From: Candidatus Stackebrandtia excrementipullorum
Lineage (GTDB): Bacteria > Actinomycetota > Actinomycetes > Mycobacteriales > Micromonosporaceae
NCBI GenBank assembly: GCA_019113825.1
Contig: DXGR01000080.1
Coordinates: forward strand, 1-64,000
Direction: 5' to 3'
Length of the DNA: 64,000 bases
The notes beneath the pieces were generated by a model. The model saw only the letters and a list, made by a program, of their open reading frames with translations. It made no database searches and was not told the DNA's origin. A program made the translations under genes and the position numbers. Every line of letters starts with the position of its first letter. Position 1 is the first letter of the stretch. Below, in pieces: positions 21,208 to 31,605 of this stretch.

Positions 21208-22763
21208 GCGCATATCTCCTCGTAAGCCGTGGCGAGCTGTTCGCCGGTCACGTCATCGACCAGTGTCGGCTTACCGATGCCGTCCAAGAGAACGAAGCGT
21301 TGGGTTTGCCCGGTGTTCTTCTTATCCAACCGCATCGCCGCGAGCAGGTCGTCCAAGCGGCCCGACGGATAGGAGACCGGAAGCCCCACCCTCGCCAGAA
21401 TCGATCGGGTCCGCTCCACCAGGTCGGCACGGCCGGTGATGCGGCTCAATACCGCCGCGTAAACCATGCCGATGGCCACGGCCTCACCGTGACGTCGCCG
21501 ATAACGTTCGATCTTCTCGATCGCATGGCCGAGCGTGTGTCCATAGTTCAACACGACTCGGCGCCCCGACTCGCGCAGGTCACCCGACACCACGCTCGCC
21601 TTAACGGCGACCGCGCGTTCCACCAGCTCGGCCAGAACCGCCGAACCGGGTTCGACCGCCGCCGCAGGATCGGCTTCCACGAGGTCGAGTATGCCCGGGT
21701 CGGCGATGAAACCGCATTTGATGATCTCGGCGAATCCCGCGATACGGTCCGCCTGCGGCAAAGTGCCCAATGTCGACAGATCGCATAGGACGGCTCGCGG
21801 CGGGTGAAACGCACCCACCAGGTTTTTCCCGGCAGCTATGTTGACACCGGTCTTGCCCCCCACCGCGGCGTCGACCATACCCAAAAGCGATGTCGGCAAC
21901 TGGATCACCGCCACCCCCCTCAGCCAGCCGGCGGCAACAAACCCGGCCAGGTCGGTAACGGCTCCGCCTCCGACCCCGATGACGACATCGGATCTGGTGA
22001 AACCGGCTTCGGCGAGACCATCCCAACACTGTGCGGCGACTTCGACGGTTTTACCGTCTTCGGCGTCGGGAACCTCCATCAACAGCGGTTCCACCTGACC
22101 CGTCATGTAGGCCGCGATGCGGGCCGCATGCTCGTACAACGGCGCGGAATAAAGAATCGCGGCACGATGTGCACCGCCGAGGTGATCGGTTACCGCCATG
22201 GTCGCATCGTCACCGATGACGACGTCGTACGGCGCCTCCCCGCCCACGGGAACCACCGACGGCCCACCGAGCCTACGAGCCAGCTCGGCGGCAACCTGTT
22301 CCGCGGTCAATCGTTCGGTGTCGACAACGAAATCGGCGACCTCGTTGTACAGCGGTCGCCGCTGCTCCAGAAGTACCCGCATGGCCTGACGAGGGTTCAT
22401 GGACAACAGCGGGCGACCCGCACCGATACCGACCCGGGAGACGGCCTCGGCCATCTCGACCGAAAGGAACGCCACGACCTGGTCGGCCAACAACGCACGC
22501 GTCTCGTCGGAGACGACCGCTCCTCCGCCCAAGGCCAACACCCCGTCGTGACCGTTCACCGCGTCGGCAACGGCCCGTCGTTCCAACGCCCGAAAGTGTT
22601 CTTCACCGTGTTCAACGAAAATGTCGGGTATGGACTGTCCGGCGCACTCGGCGATGTCATCGTCGGTGTCGCGAAACGACACGTTCAGCCGTTGCGCCAA
22701 CAGCCTTCCGACGGTGGACTTGCCACTGCCGGGAGGGCCGACCAGAACCACCAACGGGCTCAT
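21204..22763 (-). CDS. aroKB: Fused shikimate kinase / 3-dehydroquinate synthase
   Basis: One 519-residue ORF holds two shikimate enzymes. Residues 1 to about 168 are shikimate kinase: [21 protein letters not shown] (P-loop), [10 protein letters not shown], the shikimate-binding GEEHFRALE and LALGGGAV, and the lid [11 protein letters not shown]. Residues about 172-519 are 3-dehydroquinate synthase: [91 protein letters not shown]. Both halves keep their catalytic motifs. In Streptomyces and Mycobacterium these are separate adjacent genes. It overlaps aroC and aroQ by 4 nt. Confidence 0.95.
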   Translation of the reverse strand: MSPLVVLVGPPGSGKSTVGRLLAQRLNVSFRDTDDDIAECAGQSIPDIFVEHGEEHFRALERRAVADAVNGHDGVLALGGGAVVSDETRALLADQVVAFLSVEMAEAVSRVGIGAGRPLLSMNPRQAMRVLLEQRRPLYNEVADFVVDTERLTAEQVAAELARRLGGPSVVPVGGEAPYDVVIGDDATMAVTDHLGGAHRAAILYSAPLYEHAARIAAYMTGQVEPLLMEVPDAEDGKTVEVAAQCWDGLAEAGFTRSDVVIGVGGGAVTDLAGFVAAGWLRGVAVIQLPTSLLGMVDAAVGGKTGVNIAAGKNLVGAFHPPRAVLCDLSTLGTLPQADRIAGFAEIIKCGFIADPGILDLVEADPAAAVEPGSAVLAELVERAVAVKASVVSGDLRESGRRVVLNYGHTLGHAIEKIERYRRRHGEAVAIGMVYAAVLSRITGRADLVERTRSILARVGLPVSYPSGRLDDLLAAMRLDKKNTGQTQRFVLLDGIGKPTLVDDVTGEQLATAYEEICA

Positions 22764-23938
22764 TCGATCACCAGGTCATTCATGTAACCGGTGTGGTTAC
22801 GAGAGATCTCCCCCACCGAGTCCCCACCGAACTTCTCCAATGCGGCTTCGGCCACGACGAAGGCGACCATCGCCTCGGCCACCACCGCCGCGGCCGGAAC
22901 CGCGCAGACGTCCGATCGCTGGTTGATGGCCTCGGCCTGCTCACCGGTCACCACATCCACCGTAGACAGTGGTCGCGTCAGTGACGAAATCGGTTTCATG
23001 GCCGCGCGAACCCTGAGAGGCTCACCGGTGGTCATTCCTCCCTCAAGGCCCCCCGCCCGGTCGGTCACCCGTTTGACGCCCGTCGCCGTCGGAACGATCT
23101 CGTCGTGAGCGACCGAACCACGCGAGCGAGCCTGCGTGAACGCATCGCCGATTTCAATGCCCTTGATCGCCTGGATCGACGTCAATGCCATGGCCAACCG
23201 CGCGTCCAGTTTCCGATCCCATTGCACGTGCGAGCCCAGCCCCGGTGGCAGGCCGTAAGCGATCACCTCGACGATGCCACCAAGGGTGTCCGCGTCCTTC
23301 TTCGCGGCGTCGACCTCAGCGACCATGCGTACCGACGCCTCCGGATCCATGCAGCGCAACGGGTCGGCGTCGACGGTCGCCCGGTCGGCTGGTCCGGGGA
23401 CGGCACCGGCCTTCGCGGCCACCGACCCAAGCTCCACCACGTGCGAAACGATCTCGGCGCCGAGCGCCTGGGACAGAAACGCCTTGGCGACGCTCCCGAT
23501 CGCGACCCGGGCGGCGGTTTCCCTGGCCGACGCCCTCTCCAGGATCGGCCGTGCGTCCGCGTGGTGGTACTTCTGCATACCCGCCAGGTCCGCGTGCCCG
23601 GGGCGGGGCCTGGTCAACGGCGCGTTTCTGGCCAAGCCCGCGAGGCTCTCGGCGGCGACGGGATCGGCGGACATCACCTGCTCCCACTTCGGCCACTCCG
23701 AGTTGGCGACCCGAATCGCCACCGGCGAGCCGAGGGTAAGGCCGTGTCGCACACCGCCGATAATCTCCACGACGTCCTGTTCGAACTTCATACGGGCACC
23801 ACGCCCGTATCCGAGACGCCGTCTCGCCAACTCGGTCTTGACCTCGTCACCGGTGATGGTGATCCCGGCGGGCAACCCGTCCAGGATCGCCACAAGTGCG
23901 GGTCCGTGTGATTCTCCAGCAGTCATCCAGCGCAGCAC
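22760..23938 (-). CDS. aroC: Chorismate synthase
   Basis: AroC converts EPSP to chorismate using reduced FMN. Motifs are [25 protein letters not shown] at the start, [73 protein letters not shown], and the FMN-binding [23 protein letters not shown]. The track ORF begins 37 codons early; the family start is the GTG at 23938 ([12 protein letters not shown]), giving 392 residues. Confidence 0.96.
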   Translation of the reverse strand: MLRWMTAGESHGPALVAILDGLPAGITITGDEVKTELARRRLGYGRGARMKFEQDVVEIIGGVRHGLTLGSPVAIRVANSEWPKWEQVMSADPVAAESLAGLARNAPLTRPRPGHADLAGMQKYHHADARPILERASARETAARVAIGSVAKAFLSQALGAEIVSHVVELGSVAAKAGAVPGPADRATVDADPLRCMDPEASVRMVAEVDAAKKDADTLGGIVEVIAYGLPPGLGSHVQWDRKLDARLAMALTSIQAIKGIEIGDAFTQARSRGSVAHDEIVPTATGVKRVTDRAGGLEGGMTTGEPLRVRAAMKPISSLTRPLSTVDVVTGEQAEAINQRSDVCAVPAAAVVAEAMVAFVVAEAALEKFGGDSVGEISRNHTGYMNDLVIE

Positions 23939-25041
23939 GACGGCAAGTCTGTCACGTCCTGCACGTCCCCCTCGACACGGTCGCCTCGACTGTGGGGGAC
24001 ACGCCGCAACAACCCGTCGACACGCAACAGACCGTATGCTTCGAGCCACACGACTGTGGACCGGGAGACGAAATGGCGTTCGAGTCTTACGGCGGCGGGG
24101 TCGACGCCGGACGTGGCATCGTGGTGGTGACCTGCAACGACCTCCCCGGGTACCGGGTCGACCGGGTGATCGGTGAGGTCTTCGGTTTGACCGTGCGCTC
24201 TCGACATCTTGGTAGCCAGATCGGCGCCGGGCTGAAATCCGTCTTCGGCGGTGAACTTCGCGGTCTGTCGAAGACGTTGGTGGAGAGCCGCAACCAGGCG
24301 ATGGAGCGTCTTCTCGAACAGGCCGAATCTCGGGGCGCCAACGCCGTGCTGGCCATGCGATACGACGTCACCGAGGCCGGTGAGGCCGCCACGGAGGTGT
24401 GCGCCTACGGCACCGCCGTCGTGGTCAGTCCTGTGCAGCCCCGCTCTTAAGAAGCCCATGACGCCGACTCCCGCACCGATGAGCATGGCGGGGCCGAAGG
24501 GGATCTCGGTTCGACGGCGTCCGGTCGCCAACACCACGATCGCGTGGGCTCCGCCCACGATCAGGGATAGAAACGTCGCCGTCAACACGTCCGACCACCC
24601 CACCCAGCCGGTCAACAACCCGATGACGCCGGACAACTTGACGTCTCCAAAACCCAAACCGTCGGTGAACGCGCACACGATGCCGTAGCCGGTAAGACAG
24701 ATCGCCGACGATGCCGCCGCCCGCAACATGGCATCGGCGTCGCCGGATGCGATGCCGGCGATGACGACGACTCCGCCGACGATGGGATACATCGGGAGTA
24801 CCGCCGGATCGGGTAGTCGGCGAACATGGCCGTCGACAACACCCGCCACCAGGGTCAACGGGGCGGTGAGCGCGACGGCGACACTCACCGCGGCATCGGC
24901 CGCGGACAGCGCACAACCGACCACTGCGACGCAACCTGCCACGAAAAGGAAAGGGCGCGGCGCAGCACCGATCTCGTCCTTGGCCACCGAGTAAGTGACG
25001 GGGGCAAGGACGATGGAGAGGCACACAAGACACCAGGTCAC
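23923..25041 (-). CDS. Prepilin peptidase (A24 family) with an unexplained long C-terminal readthrough
   Basis: The first 200 or so residues are a type IV prepilin peptidase catalytic domain of the short actinobacterial kind: multiple membrane helices, [20 protein letters not shown] with the first catalytic Asp, [20 protein letters not shown] with the second, and [19 protein letters not shown] at the usual end. The ORF then has no stop and runs another 170 residues of low-complexity sequence antisense to the ybjQ gene, reaching the aroC start. Real homologues stop at about this point, so either a stop was lost, a frameshift exists (a TAA is one base out of frame at 24450), or the tail is real. 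Start is GTG 25041, without a clear ribosome binding site. No pilin genes are nearby. Confidence 0.6.
   Translation of the reverse strand: MTWCLVCLSIVLAPVTYSVAKDEIGAAPRPFLFVAGCVAVVGCALSAADAAVSVAVALTAPLTLVAGVVDGHVRRLPDPAVLPMYPIVGGVVVIAGIASGDADAMLRAAASSAICLTGYGIVCAFTDGLGFGDVKLSGVIGLLTGWVGWSDVLTATFLSLIVGGAHAIVVLATGRRRTEIPFGPAMLIGAGVGVMGFLRAGLHRTDHDGGAVGAHLRGGLTGLGDVVSHGQHGVGAPRFGLFEKTLHRLVAALHQRLRQTAKFTAEDGFQPGADLATKMSRAHGQTEDLTDHPVDPVPGEVVAGHHHDATSGVDPAAVRLERHFVSRSTVVWLEAYGLLRVDGLLRRVPHSRGDRVEGDVQDVTDLPSCCAG
24073..24450 (+). CDS. YbjQ / UPF0145 family protein
   Basis: The 125-residue product [85 protein letters not shown] matches the YbjQ (UPF0145) family, oligomeric proteins of unknown role sometimes described as heavy-metal-binding. 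ATG 24073 is the family start; the extra 59 codons in the track are spurious. The gene lies wholly inside a long minus-strand ORF that begins as a prepilin peptidase. Confidence 0.8.
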   Translation: MAFESYGGGVDAGRGIVVVTCNDLPGYRVDRVIGEVFGLTVRSRHLGSQIGAGLKSVFGGELRGLSKTLVESRNQAMERLLEQAESRGANAVLAMRYDVTEAGEAATEVCAYGTAVVVSPVQPRS

Positions 25042-25125
25042 ATGTCAGACTTACCCGACTTATGGCATTCGGGCATCCGGATATCGCTCCGGATCGTCGG
25101 CGTCAATGGGCCACCGACGCTTCAC

Positions 25126-27996
25126 TCATGTCGTGACAAGTCCCTGCAGGAATTTCCCGGTGTGGCTTTCAGGAGCCGCCGCCACCGCCTCCGGTGTACC
25201 GGTCGCCACAACGGTTCCGCCCTTGTCTCCGCCTTCCGGTCCCATGTCGATGAGCCAGTCCGAGTTCTTGATGACGTCGAGATTGTGCTCGATCACGATC
25301 ACCGTGTTGCCCTTGTCGACCAATCCTCCCAGGACGTTCAACAGCTTACGGATGTCCTCGAAGTGCAGTCCCGTCGTCGGCTCGTCCAGAACGTATACCG
25401 TACGGCCGGTGGAACGTTTCTGCAGCTCGGCGGCAAGCTTGACACGTTGAGCCTCGCCCCCCGACAATGTCGGCGCAGGCTGCCCCAGCCGCACATAGCC
25501 CAAGCCCACGTCCACCAACGTCTTCAAATGACGATGTATCGACGTGATGGGTTTGAAGAACTCGGCCGCCTCCTCGATCGGCATGGCCAAGACCTGGGAG
25601 ATCGTCTTACCCTTGTAATGCACCTCAAGAGTTTCCCGGTTGTACCGGTCGCCCTGGCAGACCTCGCAGGGCACGTACACGTCGGGCAAGAAGTTCATCT
25701 CGATCTTCAAGGTGCCGTCACCCGAACAGGCCTCGCATCGACCGCCTTTGACGTTGAACGAAAAGCGCCCCTGGGTGTAACCGCGGACCTTCGCCTCCGC
25801 CGTTTCGGCGAACAGCTTCCGGATCTTGTCGAAGACACCCGTGTAGGTGGCGGGATTGGACCGCGGGGTGCGGCCGATGGGCGACTGGTCGACACCGACC
25901 ACCTTGTCGATCTCATCCAGTCCTTCGACGCGGCGGTGTCGGCCGGGGACCAGCTTGGAACGGTTGATCTGGCTCGCCATGACCTTGTACAGAATGTCGT
26001 TGACGAGGGTCGATTTACCCGAACCCGATACTCCCGTGACCGATATCAGACAGCCCAGAGGAAACGTCGCGTCGATGTTGCGCAGGTTGTTCTCGCGAGC
26101 GCCCTTCACCTTGAGGCTACGGCCCGGCACTGGAGCACGACGCGTCGTCGGCACCGGAATCGCCTTACGACCGGAAAGATAGTCGCCCGTTATCGAGTTC
26201 TTGTTGGCGAGCAGCTCCTTCACCGGACCCGAGTGAACAATGTGTCCACCGTGCTCGCCCGCCCCGGGCCCGATGTCGACAACCCAGTCCGCTGTACGCA
26301 CCGTGTCCTCGTCGTGTTCCACGACGATAAGGGTGTTTCCCATGTCCCGCAAACGAACCAGGGTCTCAATGAGCCGGTGGTTGTCACGCTGATGAAGGCC
26401 GATCGACGGTTCGTCCAACACATACAGCACACCGACCAGCCCGGCGCCTATCTGAGTCGCCAACCGGATCCGCTGTGCCTCGCCACCGGACAGGCTCGCC
26501 GAAGCGCGATCCAACGACAGATAGTCCAGCCCCACGTCCAACAGGAACCGCAAACGGGCGTTGATTTCCTTGACCACGCGTTCGGCGATGATCATCTGGG
26601 AGTCGGTCAGTTCCAGGCCCGCCAAGAGTTCGGCACACCCGGCCACCGACAACGCGCACACTTCGGCGATGTTGTACCCGGCGACCGTAACGGCCAAGAC
26701 CTCCGGCCTCAAGCGCGACCCGCGGCAACCGTTGCACGGGACCTCACGCATGAACCCCTCGTATTTGTCCCGCGTCCACTCCGAATCGGTGTCGGCGTGG
26801 CGCCGCTCCACCCACGGGATCGCACCCTCAAACGAGGTGTTGTAGGTGCGTTCACGACCGTGCCGATTGCGATACCGAACCGTCAGTTTCGCATCATGGC
26901 CATACAAAACAGCCTTTTGCGCGCGCGACGGCAGGTCCTCCCACACCGTGTCGACGGTGAAACCGAGAACCTCGCCCAACGCAACCAACTGGTGAAGAAA
27001 GTAATCGCCCATACCGGCGCTCGACCACGGCGCCAACGCACCCTGTCGCAAGGTCTTCTCGCCGTCACGTATCACGAGTTCGGCGTCGACCTCCTTGCGC
27101 ACTCCCAAGCCGGAACATTCCGGGCAGGCGCCATAAGGGGTGTTGAACGAAAAGGACCGCGGTTCGAGGTCGTCCAGCGCCAACGCGTGGTTGTTGGGGC
27201 ACGCCAGGTGTTCGGAGAAACGACGTTCCCGCGCCGGATCGTCGTCGTCAAGATCGACGAAATCGAGCAGGACGATGCCACCGGCCAGGCCCAGCGCCGA
27301 CTCCACCGAGTCCGTCAACCGCTGCTTGGCCGAATCCTTGACGACGAGGCGGTCGACCACAACCTCGATCGAGTGTTTCTCCTGTTTCTTCAGCTTTGGA
27401 ACCTCGGTCAGCTGGTAAACCGTTCCATCGACGCGAGCGCGGGCGTATCCCTTGGTCTGTAGGTCGGCGAAAAGGGTCTCGTACTCGCCCTTACGGTCTC
27501 GCACGACCGGAGCGAGGACCTGGAATCGTGTCCCCGCGTCCATAGCCAAGACCTGGTCCACGATCTGCTGCGGTGTCTGCCGTGCGACCGGTTCACCGCA
27601 CACAGGACAGTGTGGACTACCGATGCGGGCGAACAGCAGACGAAGGTAGTCGTAGATCTCGGTGATCGTCCCCACGGTTGACCGAGGGTTCTTCGAGGTC
27701 GACTTCTGATCAATGGACACCGCGGGAGACAAACCCTCGATAAAGTCGACGTCGGGTTTGTCCATCTGCCCAAGAAACTGCCGCGCATACGCCGACAACG
27801 ACTCCACATACCGCCTCTGGCCTTCGGCGAAGATGGTGTCGAAGGCCAGACTGGACTTGCCGGAGCCGGACAGCCCGGTAAACGCGATGAGGGCGTCACG
27901 CGGGAGGTCCAGGCTGACGTTTTGTAGGTTGTGTTCGCGCGCGCCGCGCACACTGATGTGGTCTCCGGGACGCTTCCGTGGTTTCGGGCTACTCAC
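25126..27996 (-). CDS. uvrA: Excinuclease ABC subunit A
   Basis: UvrA is the damage-sensing ATPase of nucleotide excision repair and loads UvrB. The 956-residue protein has two ABC units: N-terminal Walker [38 protein letters not shown], zinc motif CPVCGEPV, signature [12 protein letters not shown], and a second Walker [19 protein letters not shown] with [27 protein letters not shown] and [15 protein letters not shown] 27996 with GAGG 7 nt upstream is the start; the track adds seven codons. uvrB lies about 15 kb away. Confidence 0.97.
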   Translation of the reverse strand: MSSPKPRKRPGDHISVRGAREHNLQNVSLDLPRDALIAFTGLSGSGKSSLAFDTIFAEGQRRYVESLSAYARQFLGQMDKPDVDFIEGLSPAVSIDQKSTSKNPRSTVGTITEIYDYLRLLFARIGSPHCPVCGEPVARQTPQQIVDQVLAMDAGTRFQVLAPVVRDRKGEYETLFADLQTKGYARARVDGTVYQLTEVPKLKKQEKHSIEVVVDRLVVKDSAKQRLTDSVESALGLAGGIVLLDFVDLDDDDPARERRFSEHLACPNNHALALDDLEPRSFSFNTPYGACPECSGLGVRKEVDAELVIRDGEKTLRQGALAPWSSAGMGDYFLHQLVALGEVLGFTVDTVWEDLPSRAQKAVLYGHDAKLTVRYRNRHGRERTYNTSFEGAIPWVERRHADTDSEWTRDKYEGFMREVPCNGCRGSRLRPEVLAVTVAGYNIAEVCALSVAGCAELLAGLELTDSQMIIAERVVKEINARLRFLLDVGLDYLSLDRASASLSGGEAQRIRLATQIGAGLVGVLYVLDEPSIGLHQRDNHRLIETLVRLRDMGNTLIVVEHDEDTVRTADWVVDIGPGAGEHGGHIVHSGPVKELLANKNSITGDYLSGRKAIPVPTTRRAPVPGRSLKVKGARENNLRNIDATFPLGCLISVTGVSGSGKSTLVNDILYKVMASQINRSKLVPGRHRRVEGLDEIDKVVGVDQSPIGRTPRSNPATYTGVFDKIRKLFAETAEAKVRGYTQGRFSFNVKGGRCEACSGDGTLKIEMNFLPDVYVPCEVCQGDRYNRETLEVHYKGKTISQVLAMPIEEAAEFFKPITSIHRHLKTLVDVGLGYVRLGQPAPTLSGGEAQRVKLAAELQKRSTGRTVYVLDEPTTGLHFEDIRKLLNVLGGLVDKGNTVIVIEHNLDVIKNSDWLIDMGPEGGDKGGTVVATGTPEAVAAAPESHTGKFLQGLVTT

Positions 27997-28175
27997 AGGT
28001 CGGCCTCGCAAACACACCGGGTCGAAACTTTGACGCCGACTTCGTTCTGTGTGTCATGCACGATCGGCTCGCTTGGATCACTCACGTTCGGCAACCTATC
28101 CCCCGGGTACGACATCATGCGAAAATACGAGACTACCCACGGCCTAGCCTTCGCTGATTTCGCGTTTTCGGCGAA

Positions 28176-29471
28176 TCATCCCAGCCAGGGTATGGCCACA
28201 ACCGCCACCAGGACCGCCGAGACCACGCACGCGGTCGTGACGGGCAACCCGGTGAGTTGACCGCCGGAACCGCCGGAATCTGCGACGGCCAGGTGCGGGT
28301 GGGGCCCCGGTTGAACAAGACGCCGCCCGGTAACCACGACCGCGCAGGCCATGGCCGACACCGCCACCATCGCCGGTGGCAGAACGCCCCACTGTCCCAG
28401 CCTGGAAAACCACAAGGCGACGGCGGGAATTCCGGCCGAGGCCGCCAATGCGACCACCATCACGCCCGCATGACGCCGACTTCGTTCCCGCCAACCGGCG
28501 ACCAGCCGCATGTTGCTTGAACCGATCACCCCGATGACGTCGGCGGTCGCCACGATCAACGAGGTGACGACGATGCCGAATGTTCCCACAAACACGGCCA
28601 CCAACTCTGCGGCCTCGGGGCCGGCCGACGACAGCAGGAGCGCGAAACCACCGCCGGTCGCCGCGAGATAGCCGAGCAGGCTGCGCAGGTCACGGCTCCA
28701 CAACATCGCCGCAACCGCTGCCGCAAGCGTCAACATTCCGGCGACCACCAGCATGGATCTGACCCCGGAGACACTCAGAGCGATGGCGGCTTGACCACTC
28801 CACCGCAGCACCACCGCGATCGCCGCGATCGGAACGCCCGTAAACACCACGATCGCACCGGCCGGGGGCAGGTGACTCATCACACCGAGACGCGCCAAAC
28901 CGACGGGGGCGTGAACGGTGAACGCGATCAGGACGACGCCCAGGGGGACCATCACCCAGCCCGAGCCGCCGAAGACCCACAACGCGACCACCGTGACCAG
29001 ACCGGTCGACACCGGCGCGGCCACGGCTCTCATCAGACCGAAGGCAGAGGCGGTGCCGGTCGGTTGACGCTGGTAGGTCATCAACATGCCCACAACCGGA
29101 AACACCGCTGCCAAGCTCAACCAGCTCAGTCCGAGGTCTGTCATGGTCACGGCGACCACCAACAGCGTCACCACGCCCATCGTGAGTGCGGCCACCCAGC
29201 GTGCAGCCTTCGCGCCGATCTTTCGGTCGGTCATTTCGTCGGCGACGTTTCGCGGCAACATGATGCCGACCGCCAGCGCGACGCCCGCGAGAGCCGCAAC
29301 GAAGATCGCCTGGTGAGGATTGAATCCGACCGCCCAGGCAAGCAGTGCCCCCGCCAAGAGCAGCGTCCCCGCGGCCGCGGCAAGGTGGCGAGTGGCGGGT
29401 CGCCACCCGAACATCGCGTACCCCACGGCCGCCGACAACGGCACCAGCAACGACAACGCCATCGCGTTCAT
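28176..29471 (-). CDS. Multi-spanning membrane protein resembling NuoM/MrpD/HyfB proton-antiporter subunits
   Basis: The 431-residue protein is almost entirely hydrophobic helices (about 13-14). The middle segment MLWSRDLRSLLGYLAATGGGFALLLSSAG resembles the RDLKRLLAYSTISQ block of antiporter-like complex I and hydrogenase membrane subunits, and VVALAASAGIPAVALWFSRLGQWG resembles their downstream discontinuous helix. The usual charged channel residues are not obvious, so it may be a divergent or non-pumping member. It stands alone between uvrA and rsgA, with no other nuo, mrp or hydrogenase genes. Family call is inference from motif shape. Confidence 0.55.
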   Translation of the reverse strand: MNAMALSLLVPLSAAVGYAMFGWRPATRHLAAAAGTLLLAGALLAWAVGFNPHQAIFVAALAGVALAVGIMLPRNVADEMTDRKIGAKAARWVAALTMGVVTLLVVAVTMTDLGLSWLSLAAVFPVVGMLMTYQRQPTGTASAFGLMRAVAAPVSTGLVTVVALWVFGGSGWVMVPLGVVLIAFTVHAPVGLARLGVMSHLPPAGAIVVFTGVPIAAIAVVLRWSGQAAIALSVSGVRSMLVVAGMLTLAAAVAAMLWSRDLRSLLGYLAATGGGFALLLSSAGPEAAELVAVFVGTFGIVVTSLIVATADVIGVIGSSNMRLVAGWRERSRRHAGVMVVALAASAGIPAVALWFSRLGQWGVLPPAMVAVSAMACAVVVTGRRLVQPGPHPHLAVADSGGSGGQLTGLPVTTACVVSAVLVAVVAIPWLG

Positions 29472-29624
29472 TCGTGTTACGACTCCTGCCGACCGATGTG
29501 ACCTGGTTGCCCTGATGTGCCCCCGGTCGCCCGAGTGTCGCAGCCACTGCGGCGCATCGTTTCGGCGGGCCGCTCGCGCGGGCTCCGCGGGACGGCCTAC
29601 ACCGGCCCCGCGGTCGACACCGTC

Positions 29625-30638
29625 TCAGCCGACGTCCCTGTGCCGCGTCGGGCTTTCTTGAAGCGCGGCCAACCGACTACCTTCAACGACCTGTTCGCGC
29701 GGTAGTTTGCGTCGGTTGTCGAGCCGACGGACCGTGACATCGCCGCGTTCGGCCCCGGCGCGGACTCCGCAACCGGGTTCGGTGTCGTGGCTGCAGTCGT
29801 TGATCCGACACGTCGCAGCGAGTCGTTGAAGGTCGCCGAAGGCCTCGGCGAGCCCGTCGGTCCGGAGACCGGGAGTGTCCAGAACGGCTCCCCCGCCCGG
29901 AACCGGCACCATGGCCGGAGACGACGTCGTGAGTCGGAGATTTCGATCGGCGCGCAGACGCCTGCTCGTTATCAACACCGCCCCGACGAGAGCGTTGACC
30001 ACCGTAGATTTTCCTGCTTCGGGGGCGCCCAGCAGCCCGAGGGTCTTTCCGGGCGCGACGTAGCGTCGAAGCCTGTCCATTCCCTCGCCCGTCACGGTGC
30101 TGACGGCCAGCACAGGAGTACCCGGAGGCGCCGCCGCCGACAGATCCGCCGCCACAAGGTCGACGTCTTCAACGGTGTCGGCCTTCGTCAACAGCAACAA
30201 CGGCCGCGCGCCGGAGTCGCATACCAGAGCCATCAGCCGTTCGATGCGACCGTGGTCGGGGACGAGATCGAGCGATTCGACGACCGCGAGCACGTCGGCG
30301 TTCGAGGCGATCACCCGTCCCTCGGCCGTGTTGCCCGCCGCGGCAAGCACGACGGCGCTACGTCGTGCCAGTACCGCTTCGAGTGTGTGGCGATCGTCGC
30401 CCCATCGACGCACCACCACCCAGTCACCGACGGTGGGCATGGCCAACGGGTCTTTGGCGACGATCCCGAGCATCCGACCGGCAAGACTCGCCCGGGTGAT
30501 TCCTTGAGCCGTCACGACCGTGCACACACCAAGGTCCACACGGGATACCCGGCCGGGGCGATTGCCTCGCCGGTCGTACGGCCGGTACGCGGCCGTAAAT
30601 TCCGCGTCCCACCCCAGGGACGCCAACGAAACAGTCAA
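29625..30638 (-). CDS. rsgA: Ribosome small-subunit-dependent GTPase A
   Basis: RsgA (YjeQ) checks late 30S maturation. The circularly permuted GTPase order is visible: LLLTKADTV (G4), then VSTVTGEG (G5), then the P-loop LLGAPEAGKSTVVNALVG (G1), then VLDTPGLR (G3). The C-terminal zinc finger is CRINDCSHDTEPGCGVR. An N-terminal OB-fold precedes it. The P-loop has APEAGKS instead of the usual SGVGKS. The start appears to be a TTG at 30638, so the 5' end is less certain. Length 337 is normal. Confidence 0.88.
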   Translation of the reverse strand: MTVSLASLGWDAEFTAAYRPYDRRGNRPGRVSRVDLGVCTVVTAQGITRASLAGRMLGIVAKDPLAMPTVGDWVVVRRWGDDRHTLEAVLARRSAVVLAAAGNTAEGRVIASNADVLAVVESLDLVPDHGRIERLMALVCDSGARPLLLLTKADTVEDVDLVAADLSAAAPPGTPVLAVSTVTGEGMDRLRRYVAPGKTLGLLGAPEAGKSTVVNALVGAVLITSRRLRADRNLRLTTSSPAMVPVPGGGAVLDTPGLRTDGLAEAFGDLQRLAATCRINDCSHDTEPGCGVRAGAERGDVTVRRLDNRRKLPREQVVEGSRLAALQESPTRHRDVG

Positions 30639-30927
30639 CGCAGCACCTACTTGTCGAAGTTCGGTGCCCTACCCCGTGGTCGAGGTCGGCACCCGTTGTG
30701 GAGGCTGAGACGGACATGCCGCCGCAACGGGCAACGAACGTAGCCCCGCTGTACAGGCGCTCTGCGGCATATCGGCCACCTCCCTTCGAGCAGGCGTCTT
30801 CGGCCCTGCGATCGACACGATCACTCAACGTACTATGAGGCTAAGTTGCGCTGACACACAAGGCAAGCCCGTTTTCACAGCGTGGAAGCACCGTCATTCC
30901 TCAACATGCCTCTGACATGCTGGCCTC

Positions 30928-31605
30928 ATGTCAAATCTCGGACACGTCTTTCCGGGCGGACCGGCTGTTACCGTCGAATCCGCTCAGTCGATCGTCACCA
31001 AGTTCTCCGTCGGCTCCATGGACAACAACGTCTACGTGATCACGTGCCGCCAAACGGGTACACGTCTACTCGTCGACGCCGCCGACGACGCGGCCCGCAT
31101 TCTCGAGGTCCTGGACGGCGACAACCCGACGACCGTGGTCACCACGCACAGGCACTGGGATCACGTGCGGGCATTGACAGCGATCGTCTCCGAAACGGGT
31201 GCCATCTCGCTGGCGCACCCCGATGACGCCGAAGAGATCCCGGTCGTCACCGCAACCGTCCGCGACGGCGACGTCATCACGTGCGGTGACCTGGGCATCG
31301 AGGTCGTGCACCTGGTGGGGCACACCCCCGGCAGCATCGCCTTGTGCTTGGGCGATTCCGTCGGCCCCACCCGCCTGTTCACCGGGGACAGCCTGTTCCC
31401 CGGTGGCACGGGCAAGGTGGCGAATCGGACGGACTTCCTGTCGCTCATCACCGATGTGGAAACCAAGCTCTTCGACCGATTCGACGACGCCACGATCGTG
31501 CACCCCGGGCACGGGGACGACACGACGTTGGGTGCCGAGCGTCCCCATCTGCCGCAGTGGCGGGCCCGCGGCTGGTTACCCTACGGCCCGAACAGGACCT
31601 CCTGA
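30928..31605 (+). CDS. MBL-fold metallo-hydrolase (glyoxalase II-like)
   Basis: The protein has the full metal-binding set: VVTTHRHWDHVRAL (HxHxDH), HLVGHTPGSIAL, LFTGDSLFPGGTGK and IVHPGHGDDTTLG. The 225-residue size and FSVGSMDNNVYVI N-terminus match actinomycete glyoxalase II-like hydrolases often found next to uvrA. Likely a thioester or lactone hydrolase; the substrate is unknown. Its last 25 nt overlap the 3' end of the convergent PLP-enzyme gene. Confidence 0.85.
   Translation: MSNLGHVFPGGPAVTVESAQSIVTKFSVGSMDNNVYVITCRQTGTRLLVDAADDAARILEVLDGDNPTTVVTTHRHWDHVRALTAIVSETGAISLAHPDDAEEIPVVTATVRDGDVITCGDLGIEVVHLVGHTPGSIALCLGDSVGPTRLFTGDSLFPGGTGKVANRTDFLSLITDVETKLFDRFDDATIVHPGHGDDTTLGAERPHLPQWRARGWLPYGPNRTS

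Noticed and set aside
24826-27462. 878-codon plus-strand ORF
   Set aside because: It lies antisense to uvrA, whose frame carries all expected motifs; the translation is Arg/Gln/His-rich shadow sequence typical of the GC-rich opposite strand.
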